A program made the translations under genes and the position numbers. A DNA stretch of 21,630 nt from Alphaproteobacteria bacterium (GTDB taxonomy: Bacteria > Pseudomonadota > Alphaproteobacteria > Rickettsiales > VGDC01): assembly GCA_016869895.1 (NCBI GenBank), contig VGDC01000002.1, forward strand, positions 1 through 21,630, given 5' to 3'. Below the pieces are notes generated by a model that was not told the DNA's origin, ran no database searches, and saw only the letters and a list, made by a program, of their open reading frames with translations. Positions 1-7,087 of this stretch are shown here, one piece after another (positions within the stretch are counted from its first letter, which is position 1; every line of letters starts with the position of its first letter).

Positions 1-180
1 GTGCAGGGCACATTGCCGGGGGATGAAGTGAGATGGATGATTGATGGTGAGCCGCTGATAACCCACACGCCGGAGCATCTTTGGGCGGTCACGCGCGGCA
101 CGCATAAAGTGAGCGTGGAAGTCTGGCGTGAAGGTGCGAAAGTCGCCAGCGATGGCATAGTTACCTTCATCGTGAAATAG
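1..180 (+). CDS. pbpC: C-terminal end of a probable penicillin-binding protein 1C (partial, 5' end outside window)
   Basis: Frame 1 is open from the first base to a TAG at 178-180 and gives 59 residues. The fragment has W12, then IDGEPL at 14-19, W28, G33-T-H35 and an ending of alternating hydrophobic residues (VTFIVK). This order (hydrophobic/W, DG-P-L, W, G-x-H, V-x-F-x-V) matches the small beta-rich BiPBP_C domain at the C-terminus of PBP1C, a periplasmic glycan polymerase/transpeptidase. Known for the family: bifunctional, membrane-anchored. Only the tail is visible, so the enzyme domains cannot be checked, and another secreted protein with this beta domain is possible. The stop lies 2 nt from the stop of the next, opposite gene. 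Confidence 0.55.
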   Translation: MQGTLPGDEVRWMIDGEPLITHTPEHLWAVTRGTHKVSVEVWREGAKVASDGIVTFIVK

Positions 181-182
181 GC

Positions 183-608
183 TTACCAGCCCATCACCTG
201 CCGCACTTCGTCCCATTCCACGCCGCTTTGCGAGGGCGAGAAAGCATAGCCGCAGACGGGGAAACGGTACCCTCCCCACTCTGGCTGTTCGAGGAACACC
301 ACATAATCGCCACCTTCGCGGAAACGTGAGGTCGGGTCATATATCGTCAGGGCTTCTGTGAAGACAACGTTCTCACCCTCCACTCCACGGGAGTGGCTGA
401 CGGTCATTTTCACCTCTTGCGCACCACGCAGGAAAGCCGAGTTGGGTGTCTCCTCTCCCCCCGCGATCTTCGTGGAACTCACCACGACGCCCCGCACCGC
501 CACGGGATAATGCGATTTCGCATCTTCCGGCGTCATAAAAACACAGCTCAGCGCGAATGCGCTGGCCGGAGAAAACAGGATGAACAAAGCGATAAGGTAT
601 TTTTTCAT
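183..608 (-). CDS. small secreted NTR/TIMP-like protein, function unknown
   Basis: 141 residues starting at ATG (606-608 on the plus strand). Residues 1-19 are a classic signal peptide: KK, a hydrophobic stretch, then a likely cleavage after A-S-A-F-A. The mature part has only two cysteines, C22 near its start and C119, which could form a disulfide. Between them are beta-like segments (VAVRGVVV, VKMTVSHS, ENVVFTEALTIYD, G-x-D-Y-VVFLE). A Cys close to the mature N-terminus, a G-x-V strand, a KG/RG turn before a V-x-F strand, a 'GxxYVVFL' strand and a later 'CG' is the pattern of bacterial NTR/TIMP-like domains, which are periplasmic or surface proteins of mostly unknown role. It stands alone, divergent from the YeiH-type transporter (62 nt between starts). 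The Shine-Dalgarno match is weak (GGGTGA). Family assignment is tentative; secretion is well supported. Confidence 0.7.
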   Translation of the reverse strand: MKKYLIALFILFSPASAFALSCVFMTPEDAKSHYPVAVRGVVVSSTKIAGGEETPNSAFLRGAQEVKMTVSHSRGVEGENVVFTEALTIYDPTSRFREGGDYVVFLEQPEWGGYRFPVCGYAFSPSQSGVEWDEVRQVMGW

Positions 609-634
609 TCACCCATTCTAGCGGCAAACAACCG

Positions 635-663
635 TTTACGCCAAGCGGTGATTTGGGTACACT
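635..663 (+). promoter_or_regulatory. candidate sigma70-type promoter of the YeiH-family gene
   Basis: TTTACG at 635-640 and TACACT at 658-663 are separated by exactly 17 nt, each matching four of six consensus bases. Transcription would start near 670, right at the ATG at 671, so the mRNA might be leaderless or nearly so. No convincing Shine-Dalgarno sequence precedes 671. This is pattern matching only. Confidence 0.35.
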
Positions 664-670
664 CCGCGCC

Positions 671-1675
671 ATGAGAAACCCTGTCATCGTCACCTTCAAC
701 ACCCTGTTCCATCTGCTGCCCGGCATCCTCGCTGTGGCGGCTGTGTCTTTTCTCGCCCACCATTTCTCCTTGAACCATGGCGGCCCCGCGCTGCTTTTCG
801 CGCTATTGCTGGGCATGGCATGCAGCTTCTTCAACCGCATCCGCCACACCGTCCCTGGTGTCGTCTGGTCAAGCCGCACCATCCTCCATGTCGGCGTGGC
901 ACTGCTTGGCGCAAAGATGGGGTTAGACACGTTCCTTTCCCTCGGCCTCGCGCCCGTTTTCACAGTGCTGGCAGGCGTGTCCCTCACCATCTTCTTCGCG
1001 TTCGCCTTGGCGAAATTGCTCGGCCTGCCCTATCAGCTCGGTCTGCTCACAGGCGGCGCGACCGCCATTTGCGGCGGGTCTGCAGCCATGGCTGTTTCGA
1101 GCTTACTCCCGCGTGACGACCGCAACGAAACCCTCACCGTCTTCACCATCGTCACCACCACACTCCTCAGTAGCACCTGTATGGTGTTATACCCTTTGCT
1201 CGCGCGTTCTGTGGGGTTGGACGACACTCATGCGGGCATCCTCATCGGCGCGGCCATCCATGATGTCGCCGGTGCGGTCGGCGCGGGTTACACCTTCTCC
1301 GAACCTGCGGGAGACACCGCCACCATCGTCAAGCTCATGCGTGTGGCTCTGCTCGTGCCCGTTTGTTTGCTTATCGCGCTATACCTCCGCCGCCGTGGCG
1401 AAGGCGCATCGCACAGCGCGAAAGTGAATTTCCCCGGCTTTCTGCTGGCCTTCCTCCTGCTTTCTGCGCTGGCGAGCTTGCATTTCCTGCCGGAAACGGC
1501 TATACGCCACGCATCCGAAGTTTCCCGTTGGTGCTTATTGATGGCCATGGCCGCGCTGGGCATGAAGACCTCGCTCGGCAAGCTGCGGCATGTCGGATTG
1601 AAACCCGTGTTGCTGATGGTCTCCAACACGATATTCCTGCTGGCGGTGGTTTCCATCGCCCTTACTTGGTACTAA
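671..1675 (+). CDS. YeiH/UPF0324-family membrane transporter (putative sulfate exporter family)
   Basis: 334 residues from ATG 671. A TTG at 653 would add six residues but lies inside the likely promoter, so ATG is preferred. The protein is strongly hydrophobic with about nine to eleven membrane segments. Two family signatures are visible: TGGATAICGGSAAMA at 127-141, and G-x-L-I-G-A-A-I-H-D-V-A-G-A-V-G-A-G about 60 residues later; both are typical of the UPF0324/YeiH family. Members are annotated as putative sulfate exporters, but the substrate is not firmly known, and no sulfur-metabolism gene lies nearby to support it. Length (334) is normal for the family. The stop is 3 nt before the ABC-F gene, so the two are probably co-transcribed. 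Confidence 0.85.
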   Translation: MRNPVIVTFNTLFHLLPGILAVAAVSFLAHHFSLNHGGPALLFALLLGMACSFFNRIRHTVPGVVWSSRTILHVGVALLGAKMGLDTFLSLGLAPVFTVLAGVSLTIFFAFALAKLLGLPYQLGLLTGGATAICGGSAAMAVSSLLPRDDRNETLTVFTIVTTTLLSSTCMVLYPLLARSVGLDDTHAGILIGAAIHDVAGAVGAGYTFSEPAGDTATIVKLMRVALLVPVCLLIALYLRRRGEGASHSAKVNFPGFLLAFLLLSALASLHFLPETAIRHASEVSRWCLLMAMAALGMKTSLGKLRHVGLKPVLLMVSNTIFLLAVVSIALTWY

Positions 1676-1678
1676 AAC

Positions 1679-3502
1679 ATGCTTACGATTTCCGACGTCA
1701 CCTACCGCATCGCTGGCCGCACCCTGCTGGACAAAGCCTCGCTGAGCATTTCCGCAGGGCATCGCGTGGGGTTGGTCGGTCCGAACGGCACGGGCAAATC
1801 CACGCTGTTCAAGCTGATTTCCGGTGAGCTGGAGGCCGACGGTGGCGAAATCAGCCTTGTCGCGGGCACGCGCGTCGGCATGGTGCGCCAGGATCTGCCG
1901 GAGGACGACACCAAACTCATCGACGTTGTGCTTGCAGCTGACACCGAACGTAATGACCTGTTCAAAGAAGCCGAAACCGCTGAAGACCCCCAGCGCATCG
2001 CTGACATCTACACCCGCCTTGCCGACATTGACGCCTATGAAGCCCCTGCACGCGCGGCTACCATCCTGGCCGGTCTCGGCTTCGACGAAGCAGCGCAGAA
2101 CAGCCCCATCTCTGATTTCTCTGGTGGTTGGCGCATGCGTGTGGCGCTCGCCGCCGCGCTGTTCCGCCAGCCCGAACTCCTGATGCTCGACGAGCCGACC
2201 AACCACTTGGATTTCGAGGCGCTCGTCTGGCTGGAGAACTACCTGATAAACTATAAACACACGCTCATCATCATCAGCCATGACCGCGACATCCTGAACA
2301 AAGCGGTGACGCAGATCGTCCACCTCGACCAGCAGAAGCTCACCAGCTATACAGGTAACTACGACCAGTTCGAGACCCGCCGCGCCCAGAAAGCCGCCCA
2401 TCAGGCCGCCGCTTTCGAGAAGCAGCAGAAGCAGCGCAGCCACATGATGGAATTCGTCACCCGTTTCGGCGCGAAGGCCAGCAAAGCCGCACAGGCGCAG
2501 AGCCGCCTGAAGGCGCTGGAACGTATGGAGCTGATTGAAGCCCCACTCGCCTCGCGCACCACTGTCTTCCGCTTCCCGGAGCCGGAGGAGCTGCAATCTA
2601 ACATCATCACCCTGCGTGATACGGACATCGGCTATGAGAAGGGCAAACCCATTCTCAAGCGCATCAACCACAGCATCACCATGGAAGACCGCATCGCCTT
2701 GCTCGGCGCGAACGGCAACGGTAAATCCACGCTCATCAAGCTGCTTTCGGGCACGTTGGACGCCATCGGCGGCGATGTCATCCGCTCCACCAAACTCCGC
2801 GTGGGATACTTCGCCCAGCACCAGTCCGAAGAGATGGACGTGACCATTTCGCCCTTCGAGCTTCTCCGCGTGAAACTGCCCGGTGTGGCGGAAGCCAAAC
2901 TACGCGCCATGCTTGGCCAGTTCGGGTTCGACAAGACCAAATCCGACACCATCATCGACAAGCTTTCCGGTGGTGAAAAAGCCCGTCTGCTCTTCTGCCT
3001 GATGAGCTATCACGCGCCGCATATCATGCTGCTCGACGAGCCGACCAACCATTTGGACATTGATGCGCGCGAAGCGCTGATTCAAGCGCTGAACAACTAC
3101 CCCGGCTGCGTCATCATCGTCAGCCACGATCCGCACATCGTCGAATGCGTCGCCGACCAGCTCTGGCTGGTGAAAGACGGCGCGGTAGAGCCCTACACCG
3201 GCGATTTGGATGATTACCGTAAGCTCATCATCGACCAGCGTCGCGGCGAGAAAGCCGAAGCTCGCGCCGCCAACAAGAAGTCGAAAGAGAAGAAAGCAAA
3301 AGGTGCATCCAAAAATGCCGTTGCCGATGCCGAAGCGGAAGTGGAAAAGTTGACGCAGGAACTATCGCGTATCGAACGCGAGATGGGCGAGCCGAAAGCC
3401 GTCAATAATCAAAAGGTGATGAACCAGCTGCTGGCGGATTACGACCGCACTAAGACCGCGCTGGAAAAGGCGGAAGAAAACTGGCTGGAGATGCAGGGCT
3501 GA
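1679..3502 (+). CDS. yheS: ABC-F family ATPase, YheS-like (ribosome-associated)
   Basis: 607 residues with two ABC ATPase domains and no membrane segment. Domain 1: Walker A GPNGTGKST 34-42, signature FSGG 147-150, Walker B LLMLDEPTNHLD 167-178, switch His in ISHD 199-202. An ABC-F linker of charged helices follows (about 230-290, with the QSRLKALERMELIE stretch). Domain 2: Walker A GANGNGKST 343-351, signature LSGGEKAR 429-436, LLDEPTNHLD 451-460, VSHD 481-484. The C-terminal tail (about 525-605) is rich in K, E and A and should form a coiled coil. 'YTGNYDQFETRRA' and the tail resemble E. coli YheS more than EttA or Uup. ABC-F proteins bind the ribosomal E site and relieve stalled translation. 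Its TGA directly abuts the stop of the convergent metallopeptidase gene. Confidence 0.92.
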   Translation: MLTISDVTYRIAGRTLLDKASLSISAGHRVGLVGPNGTGKSTLFKLISGELEADGGEISLVAGTRVGMVRQDLPEDDTKLIDVVLAADTERNDLFKEAETAEDPQRIADIYTRLADIDAYEAPARAATILAGLGFDEAAQNSPISDFSGGWRMRVALAAALFRQPELLMLDEPTNHLDFEALVWLENYLINYKHTLIIISHDRDILNKAVTQIVHLDQQKLTSYTGNYDQFETRRAQKAAHQAAAFEKQQKQRSHMMEFVTRFGAKASKAAQAQSRLKALERMELIEAPLASRTTVFRFPEPEELQSNIITLRDTDIGYEKGKPILKRINHSITMEDRIALLGANGNGKSTLIKLLSGTLDAIGGDVIRSTKLRVGYFAQHQSEEMDVTISPFELLRVKLPGVAEAKLRAMLGQFGFDKTKSDTIIDKLSGGEKARLLFCLMSYHAPHIMLLDEPTNHLDIDAREALIQALNNYPGCVIIVSHDPHIVECVADQLWLVKDGAVEPYTGDLDDYRKLIIDQRRGEKAEARAANKKSKEKKAKGASKNAVADAEAEVEKLTQELSRIEREMGEPKAVNNQKVMNQLLADYDRTKTALEKAEENWLEMQG

Positions 3503-5005
3503 TCAGCGGCTAGGGGAATCTTGCTTCTTCGCCGCCTGTTCCCGCTCGCGCAGCACGCGGCGGGCGAAATGCCCCATATTCTCAATGCGGCTGTCATCGG
3601 AAGGGTGCGAATCGCCCACTTCACCGCCACTGCTGAATCCTTCCGTGCCAGCAGTGCGCTTAAACGATTCCACCGCTTTCTCTGGATTCTCCGCGTGCCG
3701 CACGTTGTGCATATCCGCCAGAATCTCCCGCGCCTGCAACACGAATCCTGATGCACGATTGACCTCTTCCACATCAGCGATAAGGTCTTTGTGCTTCTCC
3801 GCCAGCTGCTTCAAAGCAGTTTTCAACGGGGCAACACGCTTACCGTTGTCCAGCCCTTCATAAGCCTCGTCCTCATGGGGGTCGAGCGCGTCATAGAACT
3901 GTCCGGCCACAATCAAAGGTTTGGTCACCAACACTCTCGGCTGCTGGGTATCCATATGCGCGACGAAACCGGTTTCGGGGTTCTGGTCAGCCGCCACTTG
4001 CATCGCGTCCAACTCGTCGTGCCACGGATAGGAGCGGATGCGTTGCGCAGTCTCCCGCAAATCGGGAGTGATTTCCGTCAACGCAGCATCCAGCACGCGG
4101 ATTTCGCGCATCGCGTCGAGGTTGTTGTTGGTCACATCCGCAAGCCGTTCCGCCGTCCATTCCGTCGAATTCACAATAAGATTCAGTAAATTGGCAGGGC
4201 TGCTCAGGAAACTCAGGTCATTCGCCACGCGTGTGCTGGCCTTGCTTTCATCCATATCACCATTGGCGACATGCCCGCGCTCGTGGCGCAGCGTGTTCAG
4301 CAGTTCGTCGGGATTCTCACGCGCCAGTTCCAGCATAGGACGACCGACAGAAAGATAATCATTCGTACCGACGCTGGCGATTTCATCTTCTTCGATGGTG
4401 ATGACTTTGCCGAAATTCACGCGCCGTCCGTCTTCCACCAGCGTTTCCGCTTCCACCTTTTTCACCTGATCGGCCACCGCGATGATTTCGGGGAAATGAT
4501 CTTCCAGAAGTTCGGCGTTATGGATATGGAAGGGGCGGCCGTTGATGGTCGCCAGAATCTCGTTCTCATCGCCCGAATCCAGCGTGAACATTTCTTCATG
4601 GCTGAGATTCACAGGGTGCTGCTCCTGCGGCGACACTTCCGTAAAACGGATGGTCACATCGCCTTTCTTCAGTTCGCGCGTCCAAGGCTCAACGCTCTGT
4701 TCATGTAGGAATTCGCTGATGGTCTCTTTCAGCACTTTCTCATATTTCGGCAAATCCTTGGGATTATCCGTGTAGTCGGCGATGGTCTCGTAATAGATTT
4801 CTTCCACTCGCTCCTGTGTTTCACCACGGAACGCGATGTCTATCTGGCGTTTTCCACTCTTCGGTAAATTACCCAAATCGATTGCCTCGAACGCCGCGCG
4901 GTGCGGGAAAAGCGTATCGTCCACCGCCAACTCAAGGCGCAGCGCTTCACGGAAGCGGTCAATCGCTTCCATCGGCTGGGGATTCTCGATTACGGGTGTG
5001 CTCAT
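3503..5005 (-). CDS. soluble M48-like zinc metallopeptidase, function unknown
   Basis: 500 residues from an ATG at 5003-5005 (plus-strand coordinates). HERGH at 241-245 is an HExxH zinc site at the start of a helix (LLNTLRHERGHVANGDM). About 40 residues later, E286-R-L-A-D290 matches the ExxAD pattern that gives the third zinc ligand in M48 peptidases. Near the C-terminus, SHPSDDSRIENM at 466-477 matches the '(T/S)HPSxxxRI' element of M48 proteins. Unlike HtpX or Ste24 it has no membrane segments, and unlike BepA or LoiP no signal peptide. The first 200 residues are acidic and match no domain I know. It may follow queH in one transcript (74-nt gap), though that gap could hold a promoter. Catalytic activity is inferred from motifs; its substrate cannot be guessed. 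Confidence 0.72.
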   Translation of the reverse strand: MSTPVIENPQPMEAIDRFREALRLELAVDDTLFPHRAAFEAIDLGNLPKSGKRQIDIAFRGETQERVEEIYYETIADYTDNPKDLPKYEKVLKETISEFLHEQSVEPWTRELKKGDVTIRFTEVSPQEQHPVNLSHEEMFTLDSGDENEILATINGRPFHIHNAELLEDHFPEIIAVADQVKKVEAETLVEDGRRVNFGKVITIEEDEIASVGTNDYLSVGRPMLELARENPDELLNTLRHERGHVANGDMDESKASTRVANDLSFLSSPANLLNLIVNSTEWTAERLADVTNNNLDAMREIRVLDAALTEITPDLRETAQRIRSYPWHDELDAMQVAADQNPETGFVAHMDTQQPRVLVTKPLIVAGQFYDALDPHEDEAYEGLDNGKRVAPLKTALKQLAEKHKDLIADVEEVNRASGFVLQAREILADMHNVRHAENPEKAVESFKRTAGTEGFSSGGEVGDSHPSDDSRIENMGHFARRVLREREQAAKKQDSPSR

Positions 5006-5079
5006 CTACCAACACGCTTAGGATGAATGTCAGCAATCAACCTAGCACAGGTTTGTTTCAGATTTATGAAGATAAACGC

Positions 5080-5787
5080 TTATTCGCCTGCGGCATCATG
5101 GAGTTTTTTCTCGTACCACGTCTCGCCGATGGCAATCTTCTCGCGGCCTTTGGATTCGCGCCAGTCGTTAGTGTCGCGGAGGGAGTAGATACATCCGCAA
5201 TATTGCTGCTGATAGAATTTCTCTTCTTTGGCGAGTTCATACATCCGCGAAGAGCCGCCGTCCTTACGCCAGTTATATGTCCAATAATCAAGATTCTCGT
5301 ATGGCGCGGCGGAGCGTGTACCGGAATCGTTTATCTGCTCCATGTTCTTCCACCGGCTGATGCCCAGCGAGCTGGTGAACACCTTGAAGCCATGTTCATG
5401 GGCATAAAGCGCAGTGCGAACAAAGCGCATATCAAAACACATGGAGCAACGGCGACCGCGTTCCGGGTCTTTCTCCATCCCTTTGGCGCGGTGGAACCAA
5501 TCCTGCACGTCGTAATCGCCATCGATGCAGGGAATGCCGAGTTTCTCTGCATAGCGGCGGTTCTCGGCCTTGCGGATTTCGTATTCTTTCTTGGGGTGGA
5601 TGTTCGGATTATAGAAGAAAATAGTCAATTCAAGCCCAGAATCGTGCATTTTTTCAATCAACGGGCCAGCGCAGGGCGCGCAGCAACTATGAAGCAGCAC
5701 TTTGCGCTCGCCATTCGGCACGTCGTAGGTCTCGACGGAACGGGCGAGGAAATCGGCATCGGTGAAGAAACGTTGCTCGTCACTCAT
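5080..5787 (-). CDS. queH: epoxyqueuosine reductase QueH
   Basis: 235 residues from ATG at 5785-5787; the frame stays open further upstream, but the conserved part and the promoter-like sequence favour this start. QueH (DUF208) reduces epoxyqueuosine to queuosine in the tRNA wobble position, replacing the unrelated QueG. Visible cysteine motifs: HSCCAPC 33-39 (C35, C36, C39), RCSMCFDMR 113-121 (C114, C117) and YCGC 196-199 (C197, C199). These supply ligands for the iron-sulfur cluster and second iron site of the family. FFYNPNIHPKKEYEIRK (57-73) is also typical. Length matches the family. queD is in the same window but 12 kb away; other que genes are not seen. It diverges from the Ntn-hydrolase gene with 129 nt between starts. 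Confidence 0.93.
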   Translation of the reverse strand: MSDEQRFFTDADFLARSVETYDVPNGERKVLLHSCCAPCAGPLIEKMHDSGLELTIFFYNPNIHPKKEYEIRKAENRRYAEKLGIPCIDGDYDVQDWFHRAKGMEKDPERGRRCSMCFDMRFVRTALYAHEHGFKVFTSSLGISRWKNMEQINDSGTRSAAPYENLDYWTYNWRKDGGSSRMYELAKEEKFYQQQYCGCIYSLRDTNDWRESKGREKIAIGETWYEKKLHDAAGE

Positions 5788-5817
5788 GGAAAAACTCTGT
5801 GATGTTGGATTAACGGC

Positions 5818-5846
5818 AGTTTGCCTACTTTCATGACTTTGGTCAA
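5818..5846 (-). promoter_or_regulatory. candidate promoter of queH
   Basis: Read on the minus strand, TTGACC (plus-strand 5841-5846) is followed after 17 nt by CAAACT (5818-5823). The -35 box matches five of six consensus bases, the -10 box only three. Predicted transcription start is about 25 nt upstream of the queH ATG. Confidence 0.35.
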
Positions 5847-5851
5847 GTAAC

Positions 5852-5882
5852 TTGGTAAATACACTATTGAACAACGTATAAT
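5852..5882 (+). promoter_or_regulatory. candidate promoter of the Ntn-hydrolase gene
   Basis: A perfect TATAAT lies at 5877-5882. The best upstream partner is TTGGTA at 5852-5857 with a long 19-nt spacer, so the -35 is weak. Transcription would start near 5889, about 28 nt before the ATG at 5917. The region overlaps the divergent queH promoter, so the two could interfere or be co-regulated. Confidence 0.4.
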
Positions 5883-5916
5883 TATGCTTTATGTTATCAG
5901 AAAAGGAGAGGAATAC

Positions 5917-6930
5917 ATGGAACCGATTCCGTTCATCGACATCCGCGAAAGCGACCATAGCGCAATCGCCTGTGCCCACACCGAGCGTGGCAAAAAGCTC
6001 ATCGCCGCCAGCGCACGGGCATTCGGCATCGTCTCTCGTGCCTTGAGCCATGTTTTGCTACCCGTGGGCGATTGGCATGCGCGCGGTTGGTTGGAGAGGA
6101 ACGACAACCCCTACCGCCATGAAATCGCCGCGTCCACAAGCGCACTGGGGGTCAAAGGAGTGCATGCACTGAACCTGTGCTATGAATGGGGATGCACCAG
6201 CGGCGCGTATAACGAAGGAGAGAACGTCACCCTCGCCCGTGTGCTGGACTGGCCATTCCCCGCTTTGGGGGAATGCATGGTAGTAGCCCATCAGCGCGGT
6301 ACCGCTGGGGATTTCTATAACATCACATGGCCGGGAATGGCGGGTGTGTTCAATGCCATGGCACCGGGTCGTTTCGCCGCCGCGCTCAATCAAGCGCCCA
6401 TGCGGCGGCACAGGATGGACATCGTGACAGACTGGGCGAGGAATCGCTTCCAGATGTACAAGCAACACGCCCTGCCGCCTGCCCATCTGCTGCGCAAGGT
6501 TTTCGAGGAAGCCGCGAGCTATGAAGAGGCTAAGCATTTGCTAGCGACGCAGCCCATCGCCCTTCCGGTCATTTTCATCTTGAGTGGCACGAAAGCGGGG
6601 GAAGGATGCGTCATCGAACGGCTGGAAGACAGCTACGCCATCCGTGAAATGGGCGGGAAGGATTCAGCCTGCGCGGCGAATCATTTCGAGACCCATTTGA
6701 ACGGCGTGGGACACGGCTGGCTGCCGCGCGCCCTCGAGAGCCACGGACGTGCAAAGCACGGGCAATGCTTGGATAGCTCTGCATTCGGCGAGGATTTCCA
6801 CTGGTTTAAACCTCCCATCGCCAACCGCCTTAGCCGTTTGGCCTTCACCGCCGATGCAGGCAAAGGTACGCTGCATCTTATCGGAACAGATGGAGAAAGA
6901 CGAGTGACGGAGGTTTTCACCATAAAATAG
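5917..6930 (+). CDS. Ntn-hydrolase of the acid ceramidase/NAAA/C45 acyltransferase type
   Basis: 337 residues. The ATG at 5917 is chosen over the in-frame ATG at 5884 because AAGGAGAG (5903-5910) sits 6 nt before it and the TATAAT box overlaps the region before 5884. WGCTSGAYNEGENVTLARVLDWP holds the key pattern of linear amide C-N hydrolases: C93-T-S, then R108 and D111 in 'ARxLDWP', as in acid ceramidase, bile salt hydrolase and C45 acyltransferases. N158 (ALNQAP) and ANHFET (N255, H256) are further family-like positions. By analogy the chain would cleave itself before C93, making that Cys the N-terminal nucleophile and leaving a 92-residue propeptide. No signal peptide is seen, so it is probably cytosolic, unlike eukaryotic lysosomal relatives. 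The substrate (N-acyl amide, ceramide, peptide or lactam) cannot be told. Confidence 0.75.
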   Translation: MEPIPFIDIRESDHSAIACAHTERGKKLIAASARAFGIVSRALSHVLLPVGDWHARGWLERNDNPYRHEIAASTSALGVKGVHALNLCYEWGCTSGAYNEGENVTLARVLDWPFPALGECMVVAHQRGTAGDFYNITWPGMAGVFNAMAPGRFAAALNQAPMRRHRMDIVTDWARNRFQMYKQHALPPAHLLRKVFEEAASYEEAKHLLATQPIALPVIFILSGTKAGEGCVIERLEDSYAIREMGGKDSACAANHFETHLNGVGHGWLPRALESHGRAKHGQCLDSSAFGEDFHWFKPPIANRLSRLAFTADAGKGTLHLIGTDGERRVTEVFTIK

Positions 6931-6931
6931 A

Positions 6932-6952
6932 AAAAGCCCCAGCGGGGCTTTT
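6932..6952. terminator. intrinsic terminator, symmetric, serving both strands
   Basis: A perfect 9-bp stem, AAAAGCCCC / GGGGCTTTT, with loop AGC, starts 1 nt after the stop of the Ntn-hydrolase gene. The flanking A and T runs make it functional in either direction: on the plus strand it ends the Ntn-hydrolase transcript; on the minus strand it follows the displaced tRNA-Gln 3'-end copy and could end tRNA transcription. Confidence 0.85.
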
Positions 6953-6957
6953 GAAAT

Positions 6958-6976
6958 TGGCTGGGAGACTAGGATT
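6958..6976 (-). repeat. 19-nt exact copy of the tRNA-Gln 3' end
   Basis: These 19 bases equal 7086-7104, the CCA end, acceptor strand and part of the T arm of tRNA-Gln, in the same orientation and 128 bp downstream of it. The copy sits 5 nt from the intrinsic terminator, where the original tRNA end would be expected. On the minus strand, TAGGTTCGA (7016-7024) lies just upstream, as if the T loop had been split by about 40 nt. Confidence 0.85.
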
Positions 6977-7047
6977 AACTTGGCTACGCCTCGCTGCAAA
7001 TGGCTTCGCCATATGTCGAACCTAAGGTTCTCATCATGCTCCAGAAA
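6977..7047. other. short insert between tRNA-end copy and hairpin
   Basis: This 71-nt stretch has no coding potential. It contains two small inverted repeats: ATGGC-TTC-GCCAT at 7000-7012 and GAACC-TAA-GGTTC at 7018-7030. Such palindromes suggest a small repetitive (REP- or MITE-like) element rather than unique spacer, but no other copy exists in this window. Confidence 0.4.
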
Positions 7048-7087
7048 CATTTAGGGGAGCAGTCTTTGCAGACTGCTCCCCTAAATG
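7048..7087. repeat. perfect 18-bp inverted repeat abutting the tRNA-Gln 3' end
   Basis: CATTTAGGGGAGCAGTCT (7048-7065) and its exact reverse complement (7070-7087) flank a TTGC loop. The right arm shares its last two bases (7086-7087) with the CCA of the tRNA. As RNA from the minus strand it would fold directly behind the mature tRNA; the following bases (TTTCTGG) are a poor U tract, so it is not a typical terminator. It may be an RNA-processing signal or the dyad of a small mobile element. Confidence 0.8.

Noticed and set aside
1535..2821. 428-residue minus-strand open frame
   Set aside because: It lies antisense to the well-supported transporter and ABC-F genes; its composition is irregular and no domain is seen.
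3503..3700. GIGR-type tail on the M48-like protein linking it to the LRR family
   Set aside because: It ends in D-S-P-S-R and shares no further sequence with the LRR C-terminal module.
4816..5802. 328-residue plus-strand open frame
   Set aside because: Antisense to queH and the metallopeptidase; the minus-strand genes carry clear motifs and this frame has none.
5884..5916. Earlier ATG for the Ntn-hydrolase
   Set aside because: It falls directly after the TATAAT box and has no ribosome site, while 5917 has a strong one.
7048..7087. Hairpin as an ordinary intrinsic terminator
   Set aside because: The bases after the stem in the tRNA direction (TTTCTGG) are not a U run; a strong terminator lies further downstream at 6932-6952.
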